Positions 1-8,077 of a DNA stretch of 56,017 bases are shown here, piece after piece; the stretch's first letter is position 1; each line of letters begins with the position of its first letter. The translations under genes were made by a program, and so were the position numbers. This DNA is from Spirochaetae bacterium HGW-Spirochaetae-4 (GTDB taxonomy: Bacteria > Spirochaetota > Spirochaetia > Sphaerochaetales > Sphaerochaetaceae), in assembly GCA_002839335.1 (NCBI GenBank), contig PGXU01000018.1, positions 2,075 through 58,091 on the forward strand, read 5' to 3'. The notes under the pieces were generated by a model. The model saw nothing but the letters and a program-made list of their open reading frames with translations, searched no databases and had not been told where the DNA came from.

Positions 1-1
1 C

Positions 2-124
2 ATGCGCTCGGTCGATATCGGCCTCGCCCTGCTGGCGATGCACTCGATCCGCGAGATCGGTGGAACCGCCGACAACGCCTACATGCACGCGGTGCTCGAG
101 CGCTTCTTCAAACAAGGAAACTGA
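2..124 (+). CDS. M18 family aminopeptidase, C-terminal end (partial)
   Basis: Only the last 40 codons are inside the window, ending with TGA at 122-124. The peptide reads MRSVDIGLALLAMHSIREIG and continues to ERFFKQGN. The segment RSVDIG...AMHSIRE is the typical C-terminal signature of M18 (aspartyl-type) zinc aminopeptidases; the His of MHSIRE is a metal or active-site residue in that family. The upstream gene body is missing, so the start and most domains cannot be judged. The next gene begins 58 bp later, so the two may or may not share a transcript. Confidence 0.75.
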   Translation: MRSVDIGLALLAMHSIREIGGTADNAYMHAVLERFFKQGN

Positions 125-182
125 CTGGATTGTCGTACATACGAACGATTGGAACTGAACGAATGCCACACAGGGGGAAAGA

Positions 183-1805
183 ATGGAACAGGAAATGACT
201 TTTGCGAACTATCTTACCAGGTTCCTTAGGGAACAGGGAGTCAAGCACATCTTCGGCGTCCCGAGCGGGGACTGGATGTCATATATGGAAGCGATGGAAT
301 CGGGTGATCCCGAGTTCGTTCTGGTGGCCAATGAGGCCAGCGGTGGATTCATGGCGACGGTGTACGGTTGGCTGACCGGGGCTCCGGGTGTCTGTTACGG
401 CACCACCGGACCTGGAGCGACCAACCTGTCGACAGGCGTGGGATGCGCATTGCTCGACCGTTCACCGGTTATCGCCCTCACCACCGAACCGCCCGAGCAT
501 ATGGTCGGTAGGACGACCCAGATGGTGATCGACCATCAGACACTCTTCAAGCCGGTGACCAAGCACACATTCCGCATGCGACTGGAGCAGGTGGAGAAGC
601 AGCTGGGTGATGCCGTCACGATAGCGAAGACCGAGGTTCAAGGCCCGGTGCATATCGGACTGCCCGAAGGCATGGGTGACAAGCGCGTCACCGCCGCATT
701 CCCACCGGTCATCGTACCCAAACCGATCGCCGCTGCCGACGACGCTTCGCTGGCACTCATGGAAAAGGTGTTCTCGAAGGCCACCAAACCCCTGCTGGCA
801 ATCGGCCTGACCGCTGTCAGGCTGGGTTTGGGCGAAACGATCGTCAAGGTCGCCGAGCGCCACGATATCCCGGTGGTGTTGACTCCCATGGCCAAAGGCC
901 TGATCGACGAGGACCACCGCAGTTACGCAGGAGTCCTGTTCCACGCTTTGAGCGATATTGTCGCACACACCAATTTGCAGGCCGATCTGGTTGTCGGCGT
1001 CGGGTATGATCCGGTCGAGTTCAACTACGAATCGTGGATGCCCCAGGTACCGCTTGTCCATATCGACACCACTGCGTGCGATATTGATAAGAAGGTATAC
1101 CGGAAGGTGTACGATGTGGTCGGGCACCCCGCTGTCGCCTTGGAGCGCCTGCTCGCACTCGAGCCGATCGCATCCAAGTGGGACATGGAGGCCTTGCGGG
1201 TCCGACGGGAGCACATGTTCTCCCGATTCGTGCCGAAAGCAGGGGTGTTCGGTCCCTTGAGCGTATTGCAGATCCTCCGCGAGATCCTGCCGGATGACGG
1301 TATCATGACGTGCGACGTCGGTGCCCATACCCACTTGATCGGCCAGGCTTGGCGCACGAGACATCCCTTCGGTCAGTTGATGACCAACGGATGGTCCTCG
1401 ATGGGCTTCGGCATACCGGCGGCGCTGGGTGCCAAGTTGGCCCGCCCCGAGACTCCGGTCGTCTGCATCACCGGCGATGGCGGATACATGATGATGGCGG
1501 GAGAGATGGCTACCGCCAAGCGGATCGGCAAGAATATCGTCTTCATCGTCTTGTCGGATACGAAGCTGGAATTGATCCGCTTGAAGCAAAAGAAGCGGGG
1601 ACGGATTACCGAGGGTACCACGCTCAGCAGCGTACAGCCCCAAGTCACCGACTATATGTTCGGTGTCCCCATCCTCCCGGCCGATTCGGCCGACACGTTC
1701 CGTGCGGCCCTGACCGAAGCCTTCGCTAGTGAAGGTCCGGTCATCGTCCAGGCGATCATCGATTCCTCGGAGTATGAGGATTTGATCTTGAGAAAACACA
1801 AATGA
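183..1805 (+). CDS. Thiamine-diphosphate-dependent enzyme (acetolactate synthase / benzoylformate decarboxylase superfamily)
   Basis: 540 aa, with the three-domain layout of the POX/ALS/BFD superfamily: N-terminal Pyr domain (about 1-170) with the conserved Glu in VANEASGG (E51), a middle domain (about 190-320) and a C-terminal PP domain. The ThDP-Mg motif is seen near residue 431 as GDGG, followed about 20 residues on by KN and IVFIVLSD. The GTTGPGATN segment is also typical. The exact substrate cannot be read from sequence; 2-oxoacid decarboxylation or ligation is the family chemistry. A purine-rich ribosome site (GGGGGAAAG) precedes the ATG. It overlaps the following nitroreductase gene by 4 nt (ATGA), so the two are translationally coupled. 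It is the first gene of the catabolic-looking cluster to about 5.9 kb. Confidence 0.85.
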   Translation: MEQEMTFANYLTRFLREQGVKHIFGVPSGDWMSYMEAMESGDPEFVLVANEASGGFMATVYGWLTGAPGVCYGTTGPGATNLSTGVGCALLDRSPVIALTTEPPEHMVGRTTQMVIDHQTLFKPVTKHTFRMRLEQVEKQLGDAVTIAKTEVQGPVHIGLPEGMGDKRVTAAFPPVIVPKPIAAADDASLALMEKVFSKATKPLLAIGLTAVRLGLGETIVKVAERHDIPVVLTPMAKGLIDEDHRSYAGVLFHALSDIVAHTNLQADLVVGVGYDPVEFNYESWMPQVPLVHIDTTACDIDKKVYRKVYDVVGHPAVALERLLALEPIASKWDMEALRVRREHMFSRFVPKAGVFGPLSVLQILREILPDDGIMTCDVGAHTHLIGQAWRTRHPFGQLMTNGWSSMGFGIPAALGAKLARPETPVVCITGDGGYMMMAGEMATAKRIGKNIVFIVLSDTKLELIRLKQKKRGRITEGTTLSSVQPQVTDYMFGVPILPADSADTFRAALTEAFASEGPVIVQAIIDSSEYEDLILRKHK

Positions 1806-2401
1806 ACGGGAGTACCCACGTGACCGGCGCTTCGCGACTGCGGCAATTGGACGGGACGAGCCGGTTCGAGGCAAGTCGTATCAGGCCGCAGGATCTGCAG
1901 GAACTGCTGGAAGCGGTGGGCCTTGCGCCCTCCAACGCGAACTGCCAACCGTGGGAACTTGTCGTCACCGAAGCTTCGGATATGAAGGCCACCATGGCCG
2001 AAGCACTGCTCGATGTGCAATTCCGACCGGGCCATTTTTCGGCGTCGGAGGTACAGTGGTTCACCGATGCCCCGCTGGTACTCACCCTGGCGATCGACCG
2101 GTTGCGTGCCAAGGCCAAAGCCGGTGCTATCGGAGCCGACCGGTTCGCCTTGGTGGATATCGGGTGCGCCTGCACCTGCCTGTTGTTGCGGGCGGCACAG
2201 TTGGGCATGGGGGCAACAATTGTCCGGGAGTTCGACCGTACGCGCATCGCAACGGTGCTCGGACTTCCTTCCCATGTCGATCCGGTGCTGCTGCTGGTGC
2301 TCGGATATTCGGCGGAGGCTCCCCGGGAGCGTCCCCGTCTCCGAGTCGACGAGTATGTCCACCTGGAGAGTTGGGATGGTAGAGCCGATGCAAGGAAGTA
2401 A
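1802..2401 (+). CDS. Nitroreductase family protein (first of two in tandem)
   Basis: 199 aa. The segment LLEAVGLAPSNANCQPWELVV matches the FMN-binding start of the nitroreductase fold (usual form APSAxNxQPW), and GMGATIVREF plus VLLLVLGY matches the second half. Family members are FMN homodimers that reduce nitro groups, quinones, enones or flavin-linked substrates with NAD(P)H. It starts inside the stop of the ThDP enzyme gene (ATGA overlap) and is followed 4 nt later by a second, clearly different nitroreductase. The Arg-rich N terminus common in the family is weak here. Substrate unknown. Confidence 0.8.
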   Translation: MNGSTHVTGASRLRQLDGTSRFEASRIRPQDLQELLEAVGLAPSNANCQPWELVVTEASDMKATMAEALLDVQFRPGHFSASEVQWFTDAPLVLTLAIDRLRAKAKAGAIGADRFALVDIGCACTCLLLRAAQLGMGATIVREFDRTRIATVLGLPSHVDPVLLLVLGYSAEAPRERPRLRVDEYVHLESWDGRADARK

Positions 2402-2405
2402 TGCC

Positions 2406-2960
2406 ATGGATGTGTTTTCATGCATGGCCAGTCGAAGGAGCATACGCTCGTTCACCGGGGAACCGGTGTCCGAAGCGCAGCTGCATGCGATTTTGGAAGC
2501 GGGGACCATGGCTCCCTCGGCCGGAAACATGCAGGCACGGGAGTTTGTGATAGTGCGCAGCGCAGAGGCGAGGCGTGCCGCAGCCGATACGAGCGATGCC
2601 GGCATCACCGCCCGGGGCAAGACCTTGACGCAACAGTGGATCGCGACTGCCGATGTGATCATCGTCATCTGTTACGATCCGCGTAGGATGGGCGCCAGAT
2701 ACGGAGAGAAGGGGCGGACCGACATGAGCAAGCTCGATTGCATGGGGGTCGCCCAGAACATGATGCTTGCCGTGACGGCCCTCGGATTGGGGACCACCTG
2801 TGTGATCGGCTTCGATGCGGTAGCGCTCAAGCACAGCTTGGGCATACCGGCCGAGCTGACCCCCATGCTCATGCTCCCCATCGGGCATCCGGCACCGGCA
2901 GCGCAAGGTGGTCCGGTGTTTCGGCTCACCCCTGGGGAATTGGTTCGTTTCACGTGTTAG
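2406..2960 (+). CDS. Nitroreductase family protein (second of two in tandem)
   Basis: 184 aa from ATG 2406, preceded by CAAGGAAG with 7-8 nt spacing; an open frame extends upstream into the previous gene but the family N terminus (MDVFSCMASRRSIRSFTGEPV) starts here. SRRSIRSF is the FMN-phosphate-binding motif, MAPSAGNMQAREFVIV the second FMN segment, and GLGTTCVIGF the third. Its canonical motifs are stronger than those of the preceding gene. Two adjacent, non-identical nitroreductases suggest either a heteromeric enzyme or two successive reductions in one pathway; that is inference. Confidence 0.85.
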   Translation: MDVFSCMASRRSIRSFTGEPVSEAQLHAILEAGTMAPSAGNMQAREFVIVRSAEARRAAADTSDAGITARGKTLTQQWIATADVIIVICYDPRRMGARYGEKGRTDMSKLDCMGVAQNMMLAVTALGLGTTCVIGFDAVALKHSLGIPAELTPMLMLPIGHPAPAAQGGPVFRLTPGELVRFTC

Positions 2961-2979
2961 GTACGGGACTTTGGATTGT

Positions 2980-3005
2980 GGTTTTAACGATAGGTTTTAA
3001 CGATA
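2980..3005 (+). repeat. Perfect 13-bp tandem duplication upstream of the Gfo/Idh gene
   Basis: The 13-mer GGTTTTAACGATA occurs twice head to tail (2980-2992 and 2993-3005), 30 bp before the next start codon. Directly repeated operator-like sites or replication slippage could both explain it. Confidence 0.85.
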
Positions 3006-3034
3006 GATACGACGATATGATGGAGGAGTAGGAT

Positions 3035-4204
3035 ATGAAGGAAAAATTGAGGGTTGGAGTCATTGGAGCCGGCAGATGGTGCCAGCGGGCGCACTTGCCC
3101 GGGTATGCCGGATCCCCGCTATGTGATATTGTCGCGATCAGCGATCTGCACGAGGATCTGGCGAAGGATGCCGCGTCGAAATTCTCGATCCCCGATGTCT
3201 ACACCGATTACCAGCGCATGCTGGAACGTGAGGATATCGATGTGATCGATGTGGTGACCCGCGCAGGGGACCAATTCGACAACAGCCACGAGCTGCTGAC
3301 CTTCCAGGCACTCGAGGCGGGCAAGCATGTGCTGGTGGAGAAACCCGTATGCCATGACTACAAGGATGTGATCAGGGCCCAACAGCTTGCCGACAGCAAG
3401 AACCTGAAGACAAAAGTCGGCCTGACATTCCGTTACGCACCCGCTGTCCAGTACATGTTCGACCTGGTCAGGGAAGGCTTCATCGGCGATCCGTATGTCT
3501 ACAACGGTTACGAACAGAATTCGCAATGGCTCAGCCCCGACTATCCCATGGACAAGCGCATCCACCGGGTCTATCCGGACAATCCGCCATCGTTCCACAA
3601 GGACCTGACACCCGAAGGGATCGGCATATTCTCCCTCGAAGGCTATGGCGCACCCACGATCGATATCGGCCTGGAACTCATCGGATCCGATCTTGAACGG
3701 GTCTCCTGCATCATGGCGAACATGGTGAAGAAGCGCAAATTGACCAATCTCGACACCGAATATTCACGGATCAACGTGGATGATGCCGACATCTTCATCG
3801 CCGAAGGCATGAACGGCACGCTCTTTTCCCTGCAGTCCAGTATTGTGACGGTGGGCAACTACCCGGGTATCGAAGCTCGGATCTATGGTTCGAAGGGTGG
3901 GCTCCAAGTCCGGCTGGTCGAGGAATTCGGGGTGATCCAGACACTCAAGGGCGCCAAACCGGATGCGGTGGAATACGTCGATATGGAAATCCCCCGTCGG
4001 TTCTTCCCCCCCGCATACGAAAAGGGGCAGTCGTGGGACCAGGTGTTCTACGCTTGTCTTATCCACAACTTCATGGAGGAGATCGTCGCCGGCGGCAGCG
4101 TGAACCAGGGCAATTTCATCCAGAGCGCGCGTGTGCAGAAGATCATCAACATGGCCAGTACCGCACACTACGAGAAACGCTGGGTACACCATTCGGAACT
4201 GTAA
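3035..4204 (+). CDS. Gfo/Idh/MocA family oxidoreductase
   Basis: 389 aa. The N-terminal Rossmann domain has VGVIGAGRWCQRAHLPGY (GxGxxG at residues 10-15), and the family hallmark EKP is present in HVLVEKPVCHDY near residue 100. The C-terminal half is the GFO_IDH_MocA substrate-binding domain. Members are NAD(P)-dependent dehydrogenases of sugars, inositols or related polyols. The start is supported by GGAGGAGTAGG just upstream. It lies 74 bp after the nitroreductase and 35 bp before the DUF885 gene, same strand, so probably the same operon. Substrate not deducible. Confidence 0.88.
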   Translation: MKEKLRVGVIGAGRWCQRAHLPGYAGSPLCDIVAISDLHEDLAKDAASKFSIPDVYTDYQRMLEREDIDVIDVVTRAGDQFDNSHELLTFQALEAGKHVLVEKPVCHDYKDVIRAQQLADSKNLKTKVGLTFRYAPAVQYMFDLVREGFIGDPYVYNGYEQNSQWLSPDYPMDKRIHRVYPDNPPSFHKDLTPEGIGIFSLEGYGAPTIDIGLELIGSDLERVSCIMANMVKKRKLTNLDTEYSRINVDDADIFIAEGMNGTLFSLQSSIVTVGNYPGIEARIYGSKGGLQVRLVEEFGVIQTLKGAKPDAVEYVDMEIPRRFFPPAYEKGQSWDQVFYACLIHNFMEEIVAGGSVNQGNFIQSARVQKIINMASTAHYEKRWVHHSEL

Positions 4205-4239
4205 GATACTGAACCGCAATTTTTTTGGAGGATGCCTTG

Positions 4240-5913
4240 ATGATGCAAAGCGAAACCAATTTCAACCGGTGGATGGACGATTTCTTCCTCCACCTGTTCT
4301 CCCAACGCCCCGTGGACGCCACGTTCGCGGGCTTGCACGGGTACAATGGACAGCTGTCCGACGTGAGTCGGGAAGGGCAGGAGTCGACACTTGGCGAGAT
4401 CACATACTTGTTGAAGAGTTTGGCCACAGTCGATACGACCCGGTTGGATAGGTTTCAGCGCATCGACCGCGATCTGGCGGAAGGCTTTCTGCGCATGCAG
4501 CAATGGGAACGGGAATCGGGGTATCTGTACCGCTACAATCCGGTGACCTATACCAGCGAGGCTGCCTTCGCCCTGATCTCGCTGTTTGTGGCGGACACCC
4601 GTCCGATGGCCGACAAGCAGGCCGATTTCGATGCGCGCCTGAAGGCTTTGCCCGAATTCCTCGAGCAGGGGCGGCTCCAGTTGGAGCGTGCACCGGTGGC
4701 TTGGACCGAACGGGCTGTCCGCGAATGCACCGGCGCCCTGGAGTTCTTGCGCTCCGGAATCCCGCTCTTGTCCGAAACCGAAGGGTTGCTTGTCGATACC
4801 AGCGATCTGGCATCGGCCGTCGCCGCCTTCGAACAATTCTCCCGCTTCCTCTCGGAGGAACTGGTTGGCAAACCGGATGCACCCTACCAGGCGGGGGAAA
4901 CGGTCTTCCGGAACATCTTGGGGTGGGCCCATGCGATCGACAGTGGGTTCGACGTGCACGCCTATGCCGAGCATGCCGATGCGATTGTGCGCGAGTGTAC
5001 CCGTGAATTGGAGTCCCGCGCTGGAGAGTTCGGTGCCTCGTCGGTTGCCGATGCCCTTGCGCAGCTTGCCGATGATCATCCGAGTGCCGATACCTACCTG
5101 TCCAGCTATGGGCGATTGTGGGAAGAGAGCAGGTTGCTGAACGAGCGGGAACAATTGGTCACTTGGACCGACTATCCGATCGAGTATATCCCGATACCCA
5201 CCTGGGCCAGAGGCGCGCAACCGTACCTCTACTACCTCTTCTACCGCTGTCCGCCACGGTGGAACCGCCCAGCGACCTACCGCTACCAGATTTCCCCCCT
5301 GCCCGAAGCATTGTCTGCCGACAAGCGCGAGGCGTTCCTGCGTGCGAACAATACGTTCGTGATCAAGACCAACCATGTGTTGCACCACGGCGGAATCGGC
5401 CACCACGTGCAGAACGGAAATGCGGTCCAGGCTGCATCGCGGATCGCCCAGATTGCGGCGAACGATGGACCGGCGCGGCTCACCATGCTCTGCGGCGGTA
5501 CCTTGTGCGAGGGCTGGGCCTGCTATATTTCGTCGCTAGCGGGCAGCAAGGGCTTCTTGACCCCACTGGAATCCTATGCCGAGATATCCTCGCATCGGCG
5601 GATGGCCGCACGCGCTGTGGTCGATATCAAGTTGCATTGCGGATTGTTCACCTTGGAGGAGGCCGCGGCGTACTATCGGGAGCACGCCATGATGTCGTCC
5701 GAGGCTGCCCATGGGGAGGCGGTGAAGAACAGCCTGTTCCCGGGTGGGGCGATGATGTACCTCTATGGTGTCGAGGGAATCGAGCGGTTGCGCGATACGG
5801 TTGCCGAACAGCAGGGTGATGCCTTCTCGCTCAAACGGTTCCACGACGAGTTCTTGTCGTACGGCACTGTCCCCGTGGCCCGCATAGCCAGGGAGATGCT
5901 GGATCAGTCGTAG
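4240..5913 (+). CDS. DUF885 family protein with an altered metal motif
   Basis: 557 aa from ATG 4240, with GGAGG 8 nt upstream; a TTG at 4225 in the same frame lies over that ribosome site and is unlikely. DUF885 proteins are putative zinc peptidases with HEAxPGHHxQ followed by EGWAxY. Here the first motif reads HHGGIGHHVQ near residues 385-395, so the Glu expected after the first His is His and the Pro is Ile, while the later His-His-x-Gln and CEGWACY are kept. That could mean altered or lost hydrolysis. The N-terminal half (LHLFSQRPVDATFAGLHGYNGQLSD) also fits DUF885. The last 10 bp overlap the end of the convergent SDR gene. Confidence 0.8.
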   Translation: MMQSETNFNRWMDDFFLHLFSQRPVDATFAGLHGYNGQLSDVSREGQESTLGEITYLLKSLATVDTTRLDRFQRIDRDLAEGFLRMQQWERESGYLYRYNPVTYTSEAAFALISLFVADTRPMADKQADFDARLKALPEFLEQGRLQLERAPVAWTERAVRECTGALEFLRSGIPLLSETEGLLVDTSDLASAVAAFEQFSRFLSEELVGKPDAPYQAGETVFRNILGWAHAIDSGFDVHAYAEHADAIVRECTRELESRAGEFGASSVADALAQLADDHPSADTYLSSYGRLWEESRLLNEREQLVTWTDYPIEYIPIPTWARGAQPYLYYLFYRCPPRWNRPATYRYQISPLPEALSADKREAFLRANNTFVIKTNHVLHHGGIGHHVQNGNAVQAASRIAQIAANDGPARLTMLCGGTLCEGWACYISSLAGSKGFLTPLESYAEISSHRRMAARAVVDIKLHCGLFTLEEAAAYYREHAMMSSEAAHGEAVKNSLFPGGAMMYLYGVEGIERLRDTVAEQQGDAFSLKRFHDEFLSYGTVPVARIAREMLDQS

Positions 5914-6716
5914 AGCCAGCTGTAGCGGGTATCGTCCTCGACGACCGTCGTGGTCGGGAAGGTGCCGCTCAGCGATCCACCATCGACCGTGACGACCGAA
6001 CCGGTCATGTAGGACGATAGCGAAGAGGAGAGGAACATGGCCACGTTGCCGACCTCCTCGCTCTGCCCGGCGCGTTGGAGCAGGAGGGTGGGTATCCGTT
6101 TTTCCAGCCCTTCTCGCATCGACGGGGGAAGCGGCTTGGGTTGGGTGTCGATCAAACCTGGCCTGACCGTGTTGACCCTGATACCGTACGGGGCGAGTTC
6201 GATCGCCGCGATACGGGAGAATGATTCCACGGCAGCCCGGCTCGAGGCATACGCTGTGCTTCCCGCGCCACCCTTGACCGCTGCGGCGGAGGAGAAGTTC
6301 ACTATCGAGCCGTGGATTCCCGCTTGTCGCATCACGGCGGCCGCGGCCCGGGTCATGAGGAAGGTGCCCTTGCAATTCACATCGAAGACGCGGTCCCACA
6401 CCGCTGTCGGATACGTTTCGAGACTCTGGTGTGGTGCAACAGCCGCATTGTTGATGCACACATCCAATCGGGAGAAGGTGGTTGCTATGAATTGGAACAA
6501 CCGGTCGACATCCTCGGTATCGCGAATATCGGCAGCCACGGTGTGGCATTCGGGGCAGAGGGCCTTGGTCTCCATGAGCCCTTTCGCATCCCGGTCGACA
6601 GCTACAACGGTCGCCCCCGCATCGCCAAACTGCCGGACCATGGCTTGTCCGATACCTCGGGCGGCGCCCGATACCAGCACCACTTCATTGGTGAAATCGA
6701 ATTTTGCTGTAGCCAT
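5904..6716 (-). CDS. SDR family oxidoreductase with Arg in place of the catalytic Lys
   Basis: 270 aa starting at MATAKFDF; AAGGAG lies just upstream, which decides against in-frame starts further out. Classical SDR features: cofactor loop GAARGIG (18-23), D41 at the end of beta-2 (NAD preference likely), INNAA (89-92), catalytic-region Ser142/143, then YASSR at 156-160. The invariant YxxxK is therefore YxxxR (codon CGG). PGLIDT and TGSVVTVDGG are the usual C-terminal motifs. The gene is divergent from the next DUF885-like gene and overlaps the previous one tail to tail by 10 bp. Substrate unknown; a dehydrogenase in the neighbouring pathway is a reasonable guess. Confidence 0.88.
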   Translation of the reverse strand: MATAKFDFTNEVVLVSGAARGIGQAMVRQFGDAGATVVAVDRDAKGLMETKALCPECHTVAADIRDTEDVDRLFQFIATTFSRLDVCINNAAVAPHQSLETYPTAVWDRVFDVNCKGTFLMTRAAAAVMRQAGIHGSIVNFSSAAAVKGGAGSTAYASSRAAVESFSRIAAIELAPYGIRVNTVRPGLIDTQPKPLPPSMREGLEKRIPTLLLQRAGQSEEVGNVAMFLSSSLSSYMTGSVVTVDGGSLSGTFPTTTVVEDDTRYSWLYD

Positions 6717-6805
6717 AGGGGACTCCTTTTCCGGTCGGGAGACAGTTTCTCCGTTCGGACGATGGGAATGCATGCACTTTTTCTTGTGATGCCATGAGTA
6801 ACAAT

Positions 6806-6833
6806 ATATACTATAGAGTATATCATATATGAT
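6806..6833. promoter_or_regulatory. Adjacent AT-rich palindromes in a divergent promoter region
   Basis: Between the SDR gene and the divergent DUF885-like gene there is ATATACT-ATAG-AGTATAT (6806-6823, perfect 7-bp arms), followed by the perfect 12-bp palindrome ATCATATATGAT (6822-6833). They are placed like operators for one or both divergent genes. No regulator gene lies immediately beside them. Confidence 0.5.
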
Positions 6834-6865
6834 GTAGGCTTGTAGAGCACCAATTGGAGGAAACG

Positions 6866-8077
6866 ATGATGGATAGCAGGGAACTTGGGTATGAGATCAC
6901 CGCCATTGCGGCCGGCTTGGATGACTTCGAGCGCAAGACGTTCGATGGCAAGGGAATAATCGACGATGAAGGCCTGATTCCCCTCTATCTTGGACAGGAT
7001 CTGATCCGCGCCCGCCACTACGCAAGTTGGAACGAGGTCGATGCCGATATCGCGGAAATCGCCGCCGAGATCGATGCCATGGAATTCGGGCCACGCAAGC
7101 TGTTCTTACAGAAGTTGGGCAATTCGCTGCGTTCTGCGAGCACCCTGTTCCAGGGATCGGATCTGCCCTTCACCGAAAAATTGACGAACCTGGTCGGTGT
7201 TCCCGCCGAATCGTTGCATCCCTTGTTCATCGAAGATATGGGTGCGCGTCTGCTAGACAAGCTGAACCAGGCCGGTTTCTCCTCGGGAACACTCCGGGAG
7301 AAGGTATCCGCATGGGAACAGAGTGGGGGAATCCTCCCTGAACATCTGGAGACGGTCTTCACCGAACTGATGGCCCGGGCCCAGGAGCGTACCGACTCGA
7401 TGATCGTGGATACCGACGGGTACACCATGGCATTGAATCCGGTACGCAATATCCATTATTCGGCGCGCTGCAATTTCTCGGCGGGGAAGATGGATTTGAA
7501 TATGGACAACACCTTTTCCCGTGCGGCGCTGAAGCATCTGGTCGCGCACGAATGCTTCCCCGGCCATTCCACCCAGAACATCTACACGCTCAGGAGCTTC
7601 AAGAACGGGACCGCAACCGCCGATGTCCTGCTGTGCAGCCTCAACGGTATCACCGGTGTCATCCAAGAGGGGATCGGGGACCAGGGTGTCGAGATGATCG
7701 ATTGGATCGAGGATATCAACGACGAGATCCAGGCATTGCTGCGCCGGTACCAGAGTTCCGTGGCGACCCAGGCCGCCTGGCGCATCAACATGGAGAATCT
7801 TTCCGATGCCGAGGCGTATGCCTACATGCGCGATATCGGGGCCATGCAGGAACCCCGGATCAAGGGGCGCATCCATATGGCGCGCCATCCGTTCAGATCC
7901 GGTTTCATCAGCTCCTATTTCTACGGAAACGAAGCAGTGCGCAGGGTCCGTTTGGCTGTCGGCGATGATCCGATTCGGCGCAAGGCCTTCGTTGCCGAAC
8001 TCTATGGGAAGATGCATTCATCCGAAAGCTTGTGCCTGGCACTCGGTGTTCCCTACCGAAGTTATGGAGACAAATGA
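6866..8077 (+). CDS. DUF885-related putative metallopeptidase, first of a tandem pair
   Basis: About 403 aa from ATG 6866 (ATGATG; 6869 equally possible), with GGAGG at 6856-6860. The motif HECFPGHSTQ (HExxPGHxxQ) and the later QEGIGDQ match the metal-site motifs of DUF885 proteins, although the N-terminal 200 residues are unlike the 4.2-kb paralogue. The conserved HE is present here. It is shorter than typical DUF885 (about 550-600 aa). The next gene encodes a clear paralogue with ATGA overlap, so the two are co-translated. No signal peptide is seen, so a cytoplasmic role is likely. Peptidase function is inferred from the motif only. Confidence 0.7.
   Translation: MMDSRELGYEITAIAAGLDDFERKTFDGKGIIDDEGLIPLYLGQDLIRARHYASWNEVDADIAEIAAEIDAMEFGPRKLFLQKLGNSLRSASTLFQGSDLPFTEKLTNLVGVPAESLHPLFIEDMGARLLDKLNQAGFSSGTLREKVSAWEQSGGILPEHLETVFTELMARAQERTDSMIVDTDGYTMALNPVRNIHYSARCNFSAGKMDLNMDNTFSRAALKHLVAHECFPGHSTQNIYTLRSFKNGTATADVLLCSLNGITGVIQEGIGDQGVEMIDWIEDINDEIQALLRRYQSSVATQAAWRINMENLSDAEAYAYMRDIGAMQEPRIKGRIHMARHPFRSGFISSYFYGNEAVRRVRLAVGDDPIRRKAFVAELYGKMHSSESLCLALGVPYRSYGDK

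Noticed and set aside
462-1874. Long open frame (470 codons) on the minus strand opposite the ThDP enzyme gene
   Set aside because: Mirror frame of a well-conserved gene; translation is low-complexity His/Asp/Arg-rich with no domain, as expected from codon bias on the other strand.
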